Shown here: piece by piece, positions 23,095 through 36,964 of the stretch
Layout: each line of letters opens with the position of its first letter
How positions within the stretch are numbered: position 1 is the first letter of the stretch
Assembly: GCA_028752905.1 (NCBI GenBank)
Contig: JAQNBH010000013.1
Span: forward strand, 20,643,477-20,707,476
Direction of reading: 5' to 3'
DNA: 64,000 nucleotides
Origin: Cladorhizidae sp. MBARI D1340-BT2
Taxonomy: Eukaryota > Porifera > Demospongiae > Poecilosclerida > Cladorhizidae
The notes under the pieces: generated by a model
The model's input: only the letters and a program-made list of their open reading frames with translations
What the model was told of the DNA's origin: nothing
Database searches by the model: none
Position numbers and translations under genes: made by a program

Positions 23095-24757
23095 TCATAT
23101 CAAGTCCATTACAGTGAAGTGTGCAGAATATATGGATGTTTGTATCAAGAGAGAGCACTTAGAGAGTCCTATGTTAATAGCTTTACATCAAGTCTATTCA
23201 GTGAAGTGTGGATAATCTACGAAGCTAACATGTTTAGCATCAAGTAAGAGTACAATTCATAACTGCCCTAATTAACAAGACCATGTCCCAGATTTTGTCA
23301 ACTGATAGAGAAGGCCCTTATCTGCAACATGTCAACAGATTATCAATAAATGTAGTGGTTTTTCACTGGCAGGCAACCGCTTTGGCAACTGGAAAACGCC
23401 AGGAAATATCGCAAACCTTACCACTTCAAATCACCATAACTTGCTAATACTTAGAGTACTCAAACTTTTGGCACGTACAAAAGACAGATAATTAGAAGGG
23501 CTATCCAGTGATATAAAAATTATCTTTTTTGGGTAAAGTGTAGAACAGTTATGAGCTTTACGGCAAAAAAACAAGATTTTTGGGGGGAAAATGAGAAACA
23601 TATAGTCCAAATTAGGGCAAATATCAAGATAGAGAACACATAATGAAACCTATCATTCGAATCATATCAAGTCCATTACAGTGAAGTTTGCAGAATATTA
23701 TGGATGTTTGATATCAACAGAGAGCACAGGGAGAGACCAATCTTAATAGCTATATATCAAGTTTATTCAGTGAAGTGTGGAGAATCTATGAAGCTAACCT
23801 GTCTAGCATCAAGATAGAGAACACATAGAGAAACCTATCATTCGAGTCATATCAAGTCCATTACAGTGAAGTATGCATAATAAATGGGTTTTTGGTATCA
23901 ACAGAGAGCACAGAGAGAGACCTGTCTTAATAGCTATATATCAATGAAGTTTGGAGAATCCATGAAGCTAACATATTTAGCATCAAGAGAGAGCAGAGAG
24001 AAACCTATCTTGTGATTCTATCAAGTCCATTACTGTGAAGTATGCAAAATATACGGATGTTTGGTATCAAGAGAGAGAACAGAGAGAGGCCTACCTTTAG
24101 AGCTATATATCAAGTCTATTAATTGAAGTGTAGAGAATCTATGAAGCTAACATGTTTAGCACAAGATAGAGAACACTGAGAGATACCTATCTTGCAAGTC
24201 CATTACAGTGAAGTGTGCAGAATATATGGATGTTTGGTATCAAGAGAGAGCACTTAGAGAGTCCTATCTTAATAGCTATACATCAACTCTATTCAGTGAA
24301 GTGTGGATAATCTACGAAGCTAACATGTTTACCATCAAGTAAGAGTACAATTCATAACTGCCCTAATTAACAAGACCAAAGTCCCAGATTTTGTCAACTG
24401 ATAGAGAAGGCCCTTATCTGCAACATATCAACAGATTATCAATAAATGTAGTGGTTTTTCACTGGCAGGCCACCGCTTTGGCAACTGGAAAACGCCAGGA
24501 AATATCGCAAATCTTACCACTTCAAATCACCATAACTTGCTAATACTTAGAGTACTCAAAAATTTGGCATGTACAAAAGACAGATAATTAGAAGGGCTAT
24601 CAGGTGATATAAAAATTATCTTTTTTGGATAAAGTTTAGAAAAGTTATGAGCTTTACGGCAAAAAAAAAAGATTTTTGGGGGGAAAATGAGAAACATATA
24701 GACCAAATTAGGGCAAATATCAAGATAGAGAACACATAATGAAACCTATCATTCGAA
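23095..24757 (+). repeat. HOR copy 14, complete, class B
   Basis: L1 23095 with CCAGTGAT, S1 23662, S2 23847, S3 24017, L2 24195 with GCAAATCTTACC and GGCATGTAC. Confidence 0.94.
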
Positions 24758-26420
24758 TCATATCAAGTCCATTACAGTGAAGTGTGCAGAATATATGGAT
24801 GTTTGTATCAAGAGAGAGCACTTAGAGAGTCCTATGTTAATAGCTTTACATCAAGTCTATTCAGTGAAGTGTGGATAATCTACGAAGCTAACATGTTTAG
24901 CATCAAGTAAGAGTACAATTCATAACTGCCCTAATTAACAAGACCATGTCCCAGATTTTGTCAACTGATAGAGAAGGCCCTTATCTGCAACATGTCAACA
25001 GATTATCAATAAATGTAGTGGTTTTTCACTGGCAGGCAACCGCTTTGGCAACTGGAAAACGCCAGGAAATATCGCAAACCTTACCACTTCAAATCACCAT
25101 AACTTGCTAATACTTAGAGTACTCAAACTTTTGGCACGTACAAAAGACAGATAATTAGAAGGGCTATCCGGTGATATAAAAATTATCTTTTTTGGGTAAA
25201 GTGTAGAACAGTTATGAGCTTTACGGCAAAAAAACAAGATTTTTGGGGGGAAAATGAGAAACATATAGTCCAAATTAGGGCAAATATCAAGATAGAGAAC
25301 ACATAATGAAACCTATCATTCGAATCATATCAAGTCCATTACAGTGAAGTTTGCAGAATATTATGGATGTTTGATATCAACAGAGAGCACAGGGAGAGAC
25401 CAATCTTAATAGCTATATATCAAGTTTATTCAGTGAAGTGTGGAGAATCTATGAAGCTAACCTGTCTAGCATCAAGATAGAGAACACATAGAGAAACCTA
25501 TCATTCGAGTCATATCAAGTCCATTACAGTGAAGTATGCATAATAAATGGGTTTTTGGTATCAACAGAGAGCACAGAGAGAGACCTGTCTTAATAGCTAT
25601 ATATCAATGAAGTTTGGAGAATCCATGAAGCTAACATATTTAGCATCAAGAGAGAGCAGAGAGAAACCTATCTTGTGATTCTATCAAGTCCATTACTGTG
25701 AAGTATGCAAAATATACGGATGTTTGGTATCAAGAGAGAGAACAGAGAGAGGCCTACCTTTAGAGCTATATATCAAGTCTATTAATTGAAGTGTAGAGAA
25801 TCTATGAAGCTAACATGTTTAGCACAAGATAGAGAACACTGAGAGATACCTATCTTGCAAGTCCATTACAGTGAAGTGTGCAGAATATATGGATGTTTGG
25901 TATCAAGAGAGAGCACTTAGAGAGTCCTATCTTAATAGCTATACATCAACTCTATTCAGTGAAGTGTGGATAATCTACGAAGCTAACATGTTTACCATCA
26001 AGTAAGAGTACAATTCATAACTGCCCTAATTAACAAGACCAAAGTCCCAGATTTTGTCAACTGATAGAGAAGGCCCTTATCTGCAACATATCAACAGATT
26101 ATCAATAAATGTAGTGGTTTTTCACTGGCAGGCCACCGCTTTGGCAACTGGAAAACGCCAGGAAATATCGCAAACCTTACCACTTCAAATCACCATAACT
26201 TGCTAATACTTAGAGTACTCAAAAATTTGGCACGTACAAAAGACAGATAATTAGAAGGGCTATCAGGTGATATAAAAATTATCTTTTTTGGATAAAGTTT
26301 AGAAAAGTTATGAGCTTTACGGCAAAAAAAAAAGATTTTTGGGGGGGAAATGAGAAACATATAGACCAAATTAGGGCAAATATCAAGATAGAGAACACAT
26401 AATGAAACCTATCATTCGAA
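24758..26420 (+). repeat. HOR copy 15, complete, class B
   Basis: L1 24758 (CCGGTGAT), S1 25325, S2 25510, S3 25680, L2 25858 with T5G7A3. Confidence 0.94.
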
Positions 26421-28083
26421 TCATATCAAGTCCATTACAGTGAAGTGTGCAGAATATATGGATGTTTGTATCAAGAGAGAGCACTTAGAGAGTCCTATGT
26501 TAATAGCTTTACATCAAGTCTATTCAGTGAAGTGTGGATAATCTACGAAGCTAACATGTTTAGCATCAAGTAAGAGTACAATTCATAACTGCCCTAATTA
26601 ACAAGACCATGTCCCAGATTTTGTCAACTGATAGAGAAGGCCCTTATCTGCAACATGTCAACAGATTATCAATAAATGTAGTGGTTTTTCACTGGCAGGC
26701 AACCGCTTTGGCAACTGGAAAACGCCAGGAAATATCGCAAACCTTACCACTTCAAATCACCATAACTTGCTAATACTTAGAGTACTCAAACTTTTGGCAC
26801 GTACAAAAGACAGATAATTAGAAGGGCTATCCAGTGATATAAAAATTATCTTTTTTGGGTAAAGTGTAGAACAGTTATGAGCTTTACGGCAAAAAAACAA
26901 GATTTTTGGGGGGAAAATGAGAAACATATAGTCCAAATTAGGGCAAATATCAAGATAGAGAACACATAATGAAACCTATCATTCGAATCATATCAAGTCC
27001 ATTACAGTGAAGTTTGCAGAATATTATGGATGTTTGATATCAACAGAGAGCACAGGGAGAGACCAATCTTAATAGCTATATATCAAGTTTATTCAGTGAA
27101 GTGTGGAGAATCTATGAAGCTAACCTGTCTAGCATCAAGATAGAGAACACATAGAGAAACCTATCATTCGAGTCATATCAAGTCCATTACAGTGAAGTAT
27201 GCATAATAAATGGGTTTTTGGTATCAACAGAGAGCACAGAGAGAGACCTGTCTTAATAGCTATATATCAATGAAGTTTGGAGAATCCATGAAGCTAACAT
27301 ATTTAGCATCAAGAGAGAGCAGAGAGAAACCTATCTTGTGATTCTATCAAGTCCATTACTGTGAAGTATGCAAAATATACGGATGTTTGGTATCAAGAGA
27401 GAGAACAGAGAGAGGCCTACCTTTAGAGCTATATATCAAGTCTATTAATTGAAGTGTAGAGAATCTATGAAGCTAACATGTTTAGCACAAGATAGAGAAC
27501 ACTGAGAGATACCTATCTTGCAAGTCCATTACAGTGAAGTGTGCAGAATATATGGATGTTTGGTATCAAGAGAGAGCACTTAGAGAGTCCTATCTTAATA
27601 GCTATACATCAACTCTATTCAGTGAAGTGTGGATAATCTACGAAGCTAACATGTTTACCATCAAGTAAGAGTACAATTCATAACTGCCCTAATTAACAAG
27701 ACCAAAGTCCCAGATTTTGTCAACTGATAGAGAAGGCCCTTATCTGCAACATATCAACAGATTATCAATAAATGTAGTGGTTTTTCACTGGCAGGCCACC
27801 GCTTTGGCAACTGGAAAACGCCAGGAAATATCGCAAACCTTACCACTTCAAATCACCATAACTTGCTAATACTTAGAGTACTCAAAAATTTGGCATGTAC
27901 AAAAGACAGATAATTAGAAGGGCTATCAGGTGATATAAAAATTATCTTTTTTGGATAAAGTTTAGAAAAGTTATGAGCTTTACGGCAAAAAAAAAAGATT
28001 TTTGGGGGGCAAATGAGAAACATATAGACCAAATTAGGGCAAATATCAAGATAGAGAACACATAATGAAACCTATCATTCGAA
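26421..28083 (+). repeat. HOR copy 16, complete, class B
   Basis: L1 26421 with CCAGTGAT, S1 26988, S2 27173, S3 27343, L2 27521 with GGCATGTAC and the interrupted tract T5G6-C-A3. Confidence 0.94.
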
Positions 28084-29746
28084 TCATATCAAGTCCATTA
28101 CAGTGAAGTGTGCAGAATATATGGATGTTTGTATCAAGAGAGAGCACTTAGAGAGTCCTATGTTAATAGCTTTACATCAAGTCTATTCAGTGAAGTGTGG
28201 ATAATCTACGAAGCTAACATGTTTAGCATCAAGTAAGAGTACAATTCATAACTGCCCTAATTAACAAGACCATGTCCCAGATTTTGTCAACTGATAGAGA
28301 AGGCCCTTATCTGCAACATGTCAACAGATTATCAATAAATGTAGTGGTTTTTCACTGGCAGGCAACCGCTTTGGCAACTGGAAAACGCCAGGAAATATCG
28401 CAAACCTTACCACTTCAAATCACCATAACTTGCTAATACTTAGAGTACTCAAACTTTTGGCACGTACAAAAGACAGATAATTAGAAGGGCTATCCGGTGA
28501 TATAAAAATTATCTTTTTTAGGTAAAGTGTAGAACAGTTATGAGCTTTACGGCAAAAAAACAAGATTTTTGGGGGGAAAATGAGAAACATATAGTCCAAA
28601 TTAGGGCAAATATCAAGATAGAGAACACATAATGAAACCTATCATTCGAATCATATCAAGTCCATTACAGTGAAGTTTGCCGAATATTATGGATGTTTGA
28701 TATCAACAGAGAGCACAGGGAGAGACCAATCTTAATAGCTATATATCAAGTTTATTCAGTGAAGTGTGGAGAATCTATGAAGCTAACCTGTCTAGCATCA
28801 AGATAGAGAACACATAGAGAAACCTATCATTCGAGTCATATCAAGTCCATTACAGTGAAGTATGCATAATAAATGGTTTTTTGGTATCAACAGAGAGCAC
28901 AGAGAGAGACCTGTCTTAATAGCTATATATCAATGAAGTTTGGAGAATCCATGAAGCTAACATATTTAGCATCAAGAGAGAGCAGAGAGAAACCTATCTT
29001 GTGATTCTATCAAGTCCATTACTGTGAAGTATGCAAAATATACGGATGTTTGGTATCAAGAGAGAGAACAGAGAGAGGCCTACCTTTAGAGCTATATATC
29101 AAGTCTATTAATTGAAGTGTAGAGAATCTATGAAGCTAACATGTTTAGCACAAGATAGAGAACACTGAGAGATACCTATCTTGCAAGTCCATTACAGTGA
29201 AGTGTGCAGAATATATGGATGTTTGGTATCAAGAGAGAGCACTTAGAGAGTCCTATCTTAATAGCTATACATCAACTCTATTCAGTGAAGTGTGGATAAT
29301 CTACGAAGCTAACATGTTTACCATCAAGTAAGAGTACAATTCATAACTGCCCTAATTAACAAGACCAAAGTCCCAGATTTTGTCAACTGATAGAGAAGGC
29401 CCTTATCTGCAACATATCAACAGATTATCAATAAATGTAGTGGTTTTTCACTGGCAGGCCACCGCTTTGGCAACTGGAAAACGCCAGGAAATATCGCAAA
29501 CCTTACCACTTCAAATCACCATAACTTGCTAATACTTAGAGTACTCAAAAATTTGGCACGTACAAAAGACAGATAATTAGAAGGGCTATCAGGTGATATA
29601 AAAATTATCTTTTTTGGATAAAGTTTAGAAAAGTTATGAGCTTTACGGCAAAAAAAAAAGATTTTTGGGGGGAAAATGAGAAACATATAGACCAAATTAG
29701 GGCAAATATCAAGATAGAGAACACATAATGAAACCTATCATTCGAA
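28084..29746 (+). repeat. HOR copy 17, complete, class B
   Basis: L1 28084 with TTTTTTAGGTAAAG, S1 28651 with TTTGCCGAATATT, S2 28836 with AAATGGTTTTTTGG, S3 29006, L2 29184. These three rare changes recur together at 60841-62503. Confidence 0.94.
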
Positions 29747-31409
29747 TCATATCAAGTCCATTACAGTGAAGTGTGCAGAATATATGGATGTTTGTATCAA
29801 GAGAGAGCACTTAGAGAGTCCTATGTTAATAGCTTTACATCAAGTCTATTCAGTGAAGTGTGGATAATCTACGAAGCTAACATGTTTAGCATCAAGTAAG
29901 AGTACAATTCATAACTGCCCTAATTAACAAGACCATGTCCCAGATTTTGTCAACTGATAGAGAAGGCCCTTATCTGCAACATGTCAACAGATTATCAATA
30001 AATGTAGTGGTTTTTCACTGGCAGGCAACCGCTTTGGCAACTGGAAAACGCCAGGAAATATCGCAAACCTTACCACTTCAAATCACCATAACTTGCTAAT
30101 ACTTAGAGTACTCAAACTTTTGGCACGTACAAAAGACAGATAATTAGAAGGGCTATCCGGTGATATAAAAATTATCTTTTTTGGGTAAAGTGTAGAACAG
30201 TTATGAGCTTTACGGCAAAAAAACAAGATTTTTGGGGGGAAAATGAGAAACATATAGTCCAAATTAGGGCAAATATCAAGATAGAGAACACATAATGAAA
30301 CCTATCATTCGAATCATATCAAGTCCATTACAGTGAAGTTTGCAGAATATTATGGATGTTTGATATCAACAGAGAGCACAGGGAGAGACCAATCTTAATA
30401 GCTATATATCAAGTTTATTCAGTGAAGTGTGGAGAATCTATGAAGCTAACCTGTCTAGCATCAAGATAGAGAACACATAGAGAAACCTATCATTCGAGTC
30501 ATATCAAGTCCATTACAGTGAAGTATGCATAATAAATGGGTTTTTGGTATCAACAGAGAGCACAGAGAGAGACCTGTCTTAATAGCTATATATCAATGAA
30601 GTTTGGAGAATCCATGAAGCTAACATATTTAGCATCAAGAGAGAGCAGAGAGAAACCTATCTTGTGATTCTATCAAGTCCATTACTGTGAAGTATGCAAA
30701 ATATACGGATGTTTGGTATCAAGAGAGAGAACAGAGAGAGGCCTACCTTTAGAGCTATATATCAAGTCTATTAATTGAAGTGTAGAGAATCTATGAAGCT
30801 AACATGTTTAGCACAAGATAGAGAACACTGAGAGATACCTATCTTGCAAGTCCATTACAGTGAAGTGTGCAGAATATATGGATGTTTGGTATCAAGAGAG
30901 AGCACTTAGAGAGTCCTATCTTAATAGCTATACATCAACTCTATTCAGTGAAGTGTGGATAATCTACGAAGCTAACATGTTTACCATCAAGTAAGAGTAC
31001 AATTCATAACTGCCCTAATTAACAAGACCAAAGTCCCAGATTTTGTCAACTGATAGAGAAGGCCCTTATCTGCAACATATCAACAGATTATCAATAAATG
31101 TAGTGGTTTTTCACTGGCAGGCCACCGCTTTGGCAACTGGAAAACGCCAGGAAATATCGCAAACCTTACCACTTCAAATCACCATAACTTGCTAATACTT
31201 AGAGTACTCAAAAATTTGGCACGTACAAAAGACAGATAATTAGAAGGGCTATCAGGTGATATAAAAATTATCTTTTTTGGATAAAGTTTAGAAAAGTTAT
31301 GAGCTTTACGGCAAAAAAAAAAGATTTTTGGGGGGAAAATGAGAAACATATAGACCAAATTAGGGCAAATATCAAGATAGAGAACACATAATGAAACCTA
31401 TCATTCGAA
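29747..31409 (+). repeat. HOR copy 18, complete, class B
   Basis: L1 29747, S1 30314, S2 30499, S3 30669, L2 30847 (T5G6A4). No private change noticed. Confidence 0.94.
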
Positions 31410-31976
31410 TCATATCAAGTCCATTACAGTGAAGTGTGCAGAATATATGGATGTTTGTATCAAGAGAGAGCACTTAGAGAGTCCTATGTTAATAGCTTTA
31501 CATCAAGTCTATTCAGTGAAGTGTGGATAATCTACGAAGCTAACATGTTTAGCATCAAGTAAGAGTACAATTCATAACTGCCCTAATTAACAAGACCATG
31601 TCCCAGATTTTGTCAACTGATAGAGAAGGCCCTTATCTGCAACATGTCAACAGATTATCAATAAATGTAGTGGTTTTTCACTGGCAGGCAACCGCTTTGG
31701 CAACTGGAAAACGCCAGGAAATATCGCAAACCTTACCACTTCAAATCACCATAACTTGCTAATACTTAGAGTACTAAAAAATTTGGCACGTACAAAAGAC
31801 AGATAATTAGAAGGGCTATCAGGTGATATAAAAATTATCTTTTTTGGATAAAGTTTAGAAAAGTTATGAGCTTTACGGCAAAAAAAAAAGATTTTTGGGG
31901 GGAAAATGAGAAACATATAGACCAAATTAGGGCAAATATCAAGATAGAGAACACATAATGAAACCTATCATTCGAA
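31410..31976 (+). repeat. Extra L1-headed monomer
   Basis: A lone L unit with L1 head (GGCAACC) and L2-like tail (TCAGGTGAT, A10), followed by another L1. It resembles 20865-21431 but reads GTACTAAAAAATTTGG, one base different from that copy. Confidence 0.93.
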
Positions 31977-33639
31977 TCATATCAAGTCCATTACAGTGAA
32001 GTGTGCAGAATATATGGATGTTTGTATCAAGAGAGAGCACTTAGAGAGTCCTATGTTAATAGCTTTACATCAAGTCTATTCAGTGAAGTGTGGATAATCT
32101 ACGAAGCTAACATGTTTAGCATCAAGTAAGAGTACAATTCATAACTGCCCTAATTAACAAGACCATGTCCCAGATTTTGTCAACTGATAGAGAAGGCCCT
32201 TATCTGCAACATGTCAACAGATTATCAATAAATGTAGTGGTTTTTCACTGGCAGGCAACCGCTTTGGCAACTGGAAAACGCCAGGAAATATCGCAAACCT
32301 TACCACTTCAAATCACCATAACTTGCTAATACTTAGAGTACTCAAACTTTTGGCACGTACAAAAGACAGATAATTAGAAGGGCTATCCGGTGATATAAAA
32401 ATTATCTTTTTTGGGTAAAGTGTAGAACAGTTATGAGCTTTACGGCAAAAAAACAAGATTTTTGGGGGGAAAATGAGAAACATATAGTCCAAATTAGGGC
32501 AAATATCAAGATAGAGAACACATAATGAAACCTATCATTCGAATCATATCAAGTCCATTACAGTGAAGTTTGCAGAATATTATGGATGTTTGATATCAAC
32601 AGAGAGCACAGGGAGAGACCAATCTTAATAGCTATATATCAAGTTTATTCAGTGAAGTGTGGAGAATCTATGAAGCTAACCTGTCTAGCATCAAGATAGA
32701 GAACACATAGAGAAACCTATCATTCGAGTCATATCAAGTCCATTACAGTGAAGTATGCATAATAAATGGGTTTTTGGTATCAACAGAGAGCACAGAGAGA
32801 GACCTGTCTTAATAGCTATATATCAATGAAGTTTGGAGAATCCATGAAGCTAACATATTTAGCATCAAGAGAGAGCAGAGAGAAACCTATCTTGTGATTC
32901 TATCAAGTCCATTACTGTGAAGTATGCAAAATATACGGATGTTTGGTATCAAGAGAGAGAACAGAGAGAGGCCTACCTTTAGAGCTATATATCAAGTCTA
33001 TTAATTGAAGTGTAGAGAATCTATGAAGCTAACATGTTTAGCACAAGATAGAGAACACTGAGAGATACCTATCTTGCAAGTCCATTACAGTGAAGTGTGC
33101 AGAATATATGGATGTTTGGTATCAAGAGAGAGCACTTAGAGAGTCCTATCTTAATAGCTATACATCAACTCTATTCAGTGAAGTGTGGATAATCTACGAA
33201 GCTAACATGTTTACCATCAAGTAAGAGTACAATTCATAACTGCCCTAATTAACAAGACCAAAGTCCCAGATTTTGTCAACTGATAGAGAAGGCCCTTATC
33301 TGCAACATATCAACAGATTATCAATAAATGTAGTGGTTTTTCACTGGCAGGCCACCGCTTTGGCAACTGGAAAACGCCAGGAAATATCGCAAACCTTACC
33401 ACTTCAAATCACCATAACTTGCTAATACTTAGAGTACTCAAAAATTTGGCACGTACAAAAGACAGATAATTAGAAGGGCTATCAGGTGATATAAAAATTA
33501 TCTTTTTTGGATAAAGTTTAGAAAAGTTATGAGCTTTACGGCAAAAAAAAAAGATTTTTGGGGGGAAAATGAGAAACATATAGACCAAATTAGGGCAAAT
33601 ATCAAGATAGAGAACACATAATGAAACCTATCATTCGAA
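31977..33639 (+). repeat. HOR copy 19, complete, class B
   Basis: L1 31977, S1 32544, S2 32729, S3 32899, L2 33077 (T5G6A4). Confidence 0.94.
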
Positions 33640-35301
33640 TCATATCAAGTCCATTACAGTGAAGTGTGCAGAATATATGGATGTTTGTATCAAGAGAGAG
33701 CACTTAGAGAGTCCTATGTTAATAGCTTTACATCAAGTCTATTCAGTGAAGTGTGGATAATCTACGAAGCTAACATGTTTAGCATCAAGTAAGAGTACAA
33801 TTCATAACTGCCCTAATTAACAAGACCATGTCCCAGATTTTGTCAACTGATAGAGAAGGCCCTTATCTGCAACATGTCAACAGATTATCAATAAATGTAG
33901 TGGTTTTTCACTGGCAGGCAACCGCTTTGGCAACTGGAAAACGCCAGGAAATATCGCAAACCTTACCACTTCAAATCACCATAACTTGCTAATACTTAGA
34001 GTACTCAAACTTTTGGCACGTACAAAAGACAGATAATTAGAAGGGCTATCCGGTGATATAAAAATTATCTTTTTTGGGTAAAGTGTAGAACAGTTATGAG
34101 CTTTACGGCAAAAAAACAAGATTTTTGGGGGGAAAATGAGAAACATATAGTCCAAATTAGGGCAAATATCAAGATAGAGAACACATAATGAAACCTATCA
34201 TTCGAATCATATCAAGTCCATTACAGTGAAGTTTGCAGAATATTATGGATGTTTGATATCAACAGAGAGCACAGGGAGAGACCAATCTTAATAGCTATAT
34301 ATCAAGTTTATTCAGTGAAGTGTGGAGAATCTATGAAGCTAACCTGTCTAGCATCAAGATAGAGAACACATAGAGAAACCTATCATTCGAGTCATATCAA
34401 GTCCATTACAGTGAAGTATGCATAATAAATGGGTTTTTGGTATCAACAGAGAGCACAGAGAGAGACCTGTCTTAATAGCTATATATCAATGAAGTTTGGA
34501 GAATCCATGAAGCTAACATATTTAGCATCAAGAGAGAGCAGAGAGAAACCTATCTTGTGATTCTATCAAGTCCATTACTGTGAAGTATGCAAAATATACG
34601 GATGTTTGGTATCAAGAGAGAGAACAGAGAGAGGCCTACCTTTAGAGCTATATATCAAGTCTATTAATTGAAGTGTAGAGAATCTATGAAGCTAACATGT
34701 TTAGCACAAGATAGAGAACACTGAGAGATACCTATCTTGCAAGTCCATTACAGTGAAGTGTGCAGAATATATGGATGTTTGGTACAAGAGAGAGCACTTA
34801 GAGAGTCCTATCTTAATAGCTATACATCAACTCTATTCAGTGAAGTGTGGATAATCTACGAAGCTAACATGTTTACCATCAAGTAAGAGTACAATTCATA
34901 ACTGCCCTAATTAACAAGACCAAAGTCCCAGATTTTGTCAACTGATAGAGAAGGCCCTTATCTGCAACATATCAACAGATTATCAATAAATGTAGTGGTT
35001 TTTCACTGGCAGGCCACCGCTTTGGCAACTGGAAAACGCCAGGAAATATCGCAAACCTTACCACTTCAAATCACCATAACTTGCTAATACTTAGAGTACT
35101 CAAAAATTTGGCACGTACAAAAGACAGATAATTAGAAGGGCTATCAGGTGATATAAAAATTATCTTTTTTGGATAAAGTTTAGAAAAGTTATGAGCTTTA
35201 CGGCAAAAAAAAAAGATTTTTGGGGGGGAAATGAGAAACATATAGACCAAATTAGGGCAAATATCAAGATAGAGAACACATAATGAAACCTATCATTCGA
35301 A
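33640..35301 (+). repeat. HOR copy 20, complete, 1-bp deletion in L2
   Basis: L1 33640, S1 34207, S2 34392, S3 34562, L2 34740-35301. L2 reads TTTGGTACAAGAG instead of TTTGGTATCAAGAG, a one-base loss that breaks one ATCAAG motif; it also has T5G7A3. Confidence 0.93.
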
Positions 35302-36964
35302 TCATATCAAGTCCATTACAGTGAAGTGTGCAGAATATATGGATGTTTGTATCAAGAGAGAGCACTTAGAGAGTCCTATGTTAATAGCTTTACATCAAGT
35401 CTATTCAGTGAAGTGTGGATAATCTACGAAGCTAACATGTTTAGCATCAAGTAAGAGTACAATTCATAACTGCCCTAATTAACAAGACCATGTCCCAGAT
35501 TTTGTCAACTGATAGAGAAGGCCCTTATCTGCAACATGTCAACAGATTATCAATAAATGTAGTGGTTTTTCACTGGCAGGCAACCGCTTTGGCAACTGGA
35601 AAACGCCAGGAAATATCGCAAACCTTACCACTTCAAATCACCATAACTTGCTAATACTTAGAGTACTCAAACTTTTGGCACGTACAAAAGACAGATAATT
35701 AGAAGGGCTATCCAGTGATATAAAAATTATCTTTTTTGGGTAAAGTGTAGAACAGTTATGAGCTTTACGGCAAAAAAACAAGATTTTTGGGGGGAAAATG
35801 AGAAACATATAGTCCAAATTAGGGCAAATATCAAGATAGAGAACACATAATGAAACCTATCATTCGAATCATATCAAGTCCATTACAGTGAAGTTTGCAG
35901 AATATTATGGATGTTTGATATCAACAGAGAGCACAGGGAGAGACCAATCTTAATAGCTATATATCAAGTTTATTCAGTGAAGTGTGGAGAATCTATGAAG
36001 CTAACCTGTCTAGCATCAAGATAGAGAACACATAGAGAAACCTATCATTCGAGTCATATCAAGTCCATTACAGTGAAGTATGCATAATAAATGGGTTTTT
36101 GGTATCAACAGAGAGCACAGAGAGAGACCTGTCTTAATAGCTATATATCAATGAAGTTTGGAGAATCCATGAAGCTAACATATTTAGCATCAAGAGAGAG
36201 CAGAGAGAAACCTATCTTGTGATTCTATCAAGTCCATTACTGTGAAGTATGCAAAATATACGGATGTTTGGTATCAAGAGAGAGAACAGAGAGAGGCCTA
36301 CCTTTAGAGCTATATATCAAGTCTATTAATTGAAGTGTAGAGAATCTATGAAGCTAACATGTTTAGCACAAGATAGAGAACACTGAGAGATACCTATCTT
36401 GCAAGTCCATTACAGTGAAGTGTGCAGAATATATGGATGTTTGGTATCAAGAGAGAGCACTTAGAGAGTCCTATCTTAATAGCTATACATCAACTCTATT
36501 CAGTGAAGTGTGGATAATCTACGAAGCTAACATGTTTACCATCAAGTAAGAGTACAATTCATAACTGCCCTAATTAACAAGACCAAAGTCCAAGATTTTG
36601 TCAACTGATAGAGAAGGCCCTTATCTGCAACATATCAACAGATTATCAATAAATGTAGTGGTTTTTCACTGGCAGGCCACCGCTTTGGCAACTGGAAAAC
36701 GCCAGGAAATATCGCAAACCTTACCACTTCAAATCACCATAACTTGCTAATACTTAGAGTACTCAAAAATTTGGCACGTACAAAAGACAGATAATTAGAA
36801 GGGCTATCAGGTGATATAAAAATTATCTTTTTTGGGTAAAGTGTAGAAAAGTTATGAGCTTTACGGCAAAAAAAAAAGATTTTTGGGGGGAAAATGAGAA
36901 ACATATAGACCAAATTAGGGCAAATATCAAGATAGAGAACACATAATGAAACCTATCATTCGAA
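35302..36964 (+). repeat. HOR copy 21, complete, class B
   Basis: L1 35302 (CCAGTGAT), S1 35869, S2 36054, S3 36224, L2 36402 with AGTCCAAGATT and a mixed tail (GGGTAAAGTGTAGAAAAG) that joins L1-like and L2-like bases. Confidence 0.93.
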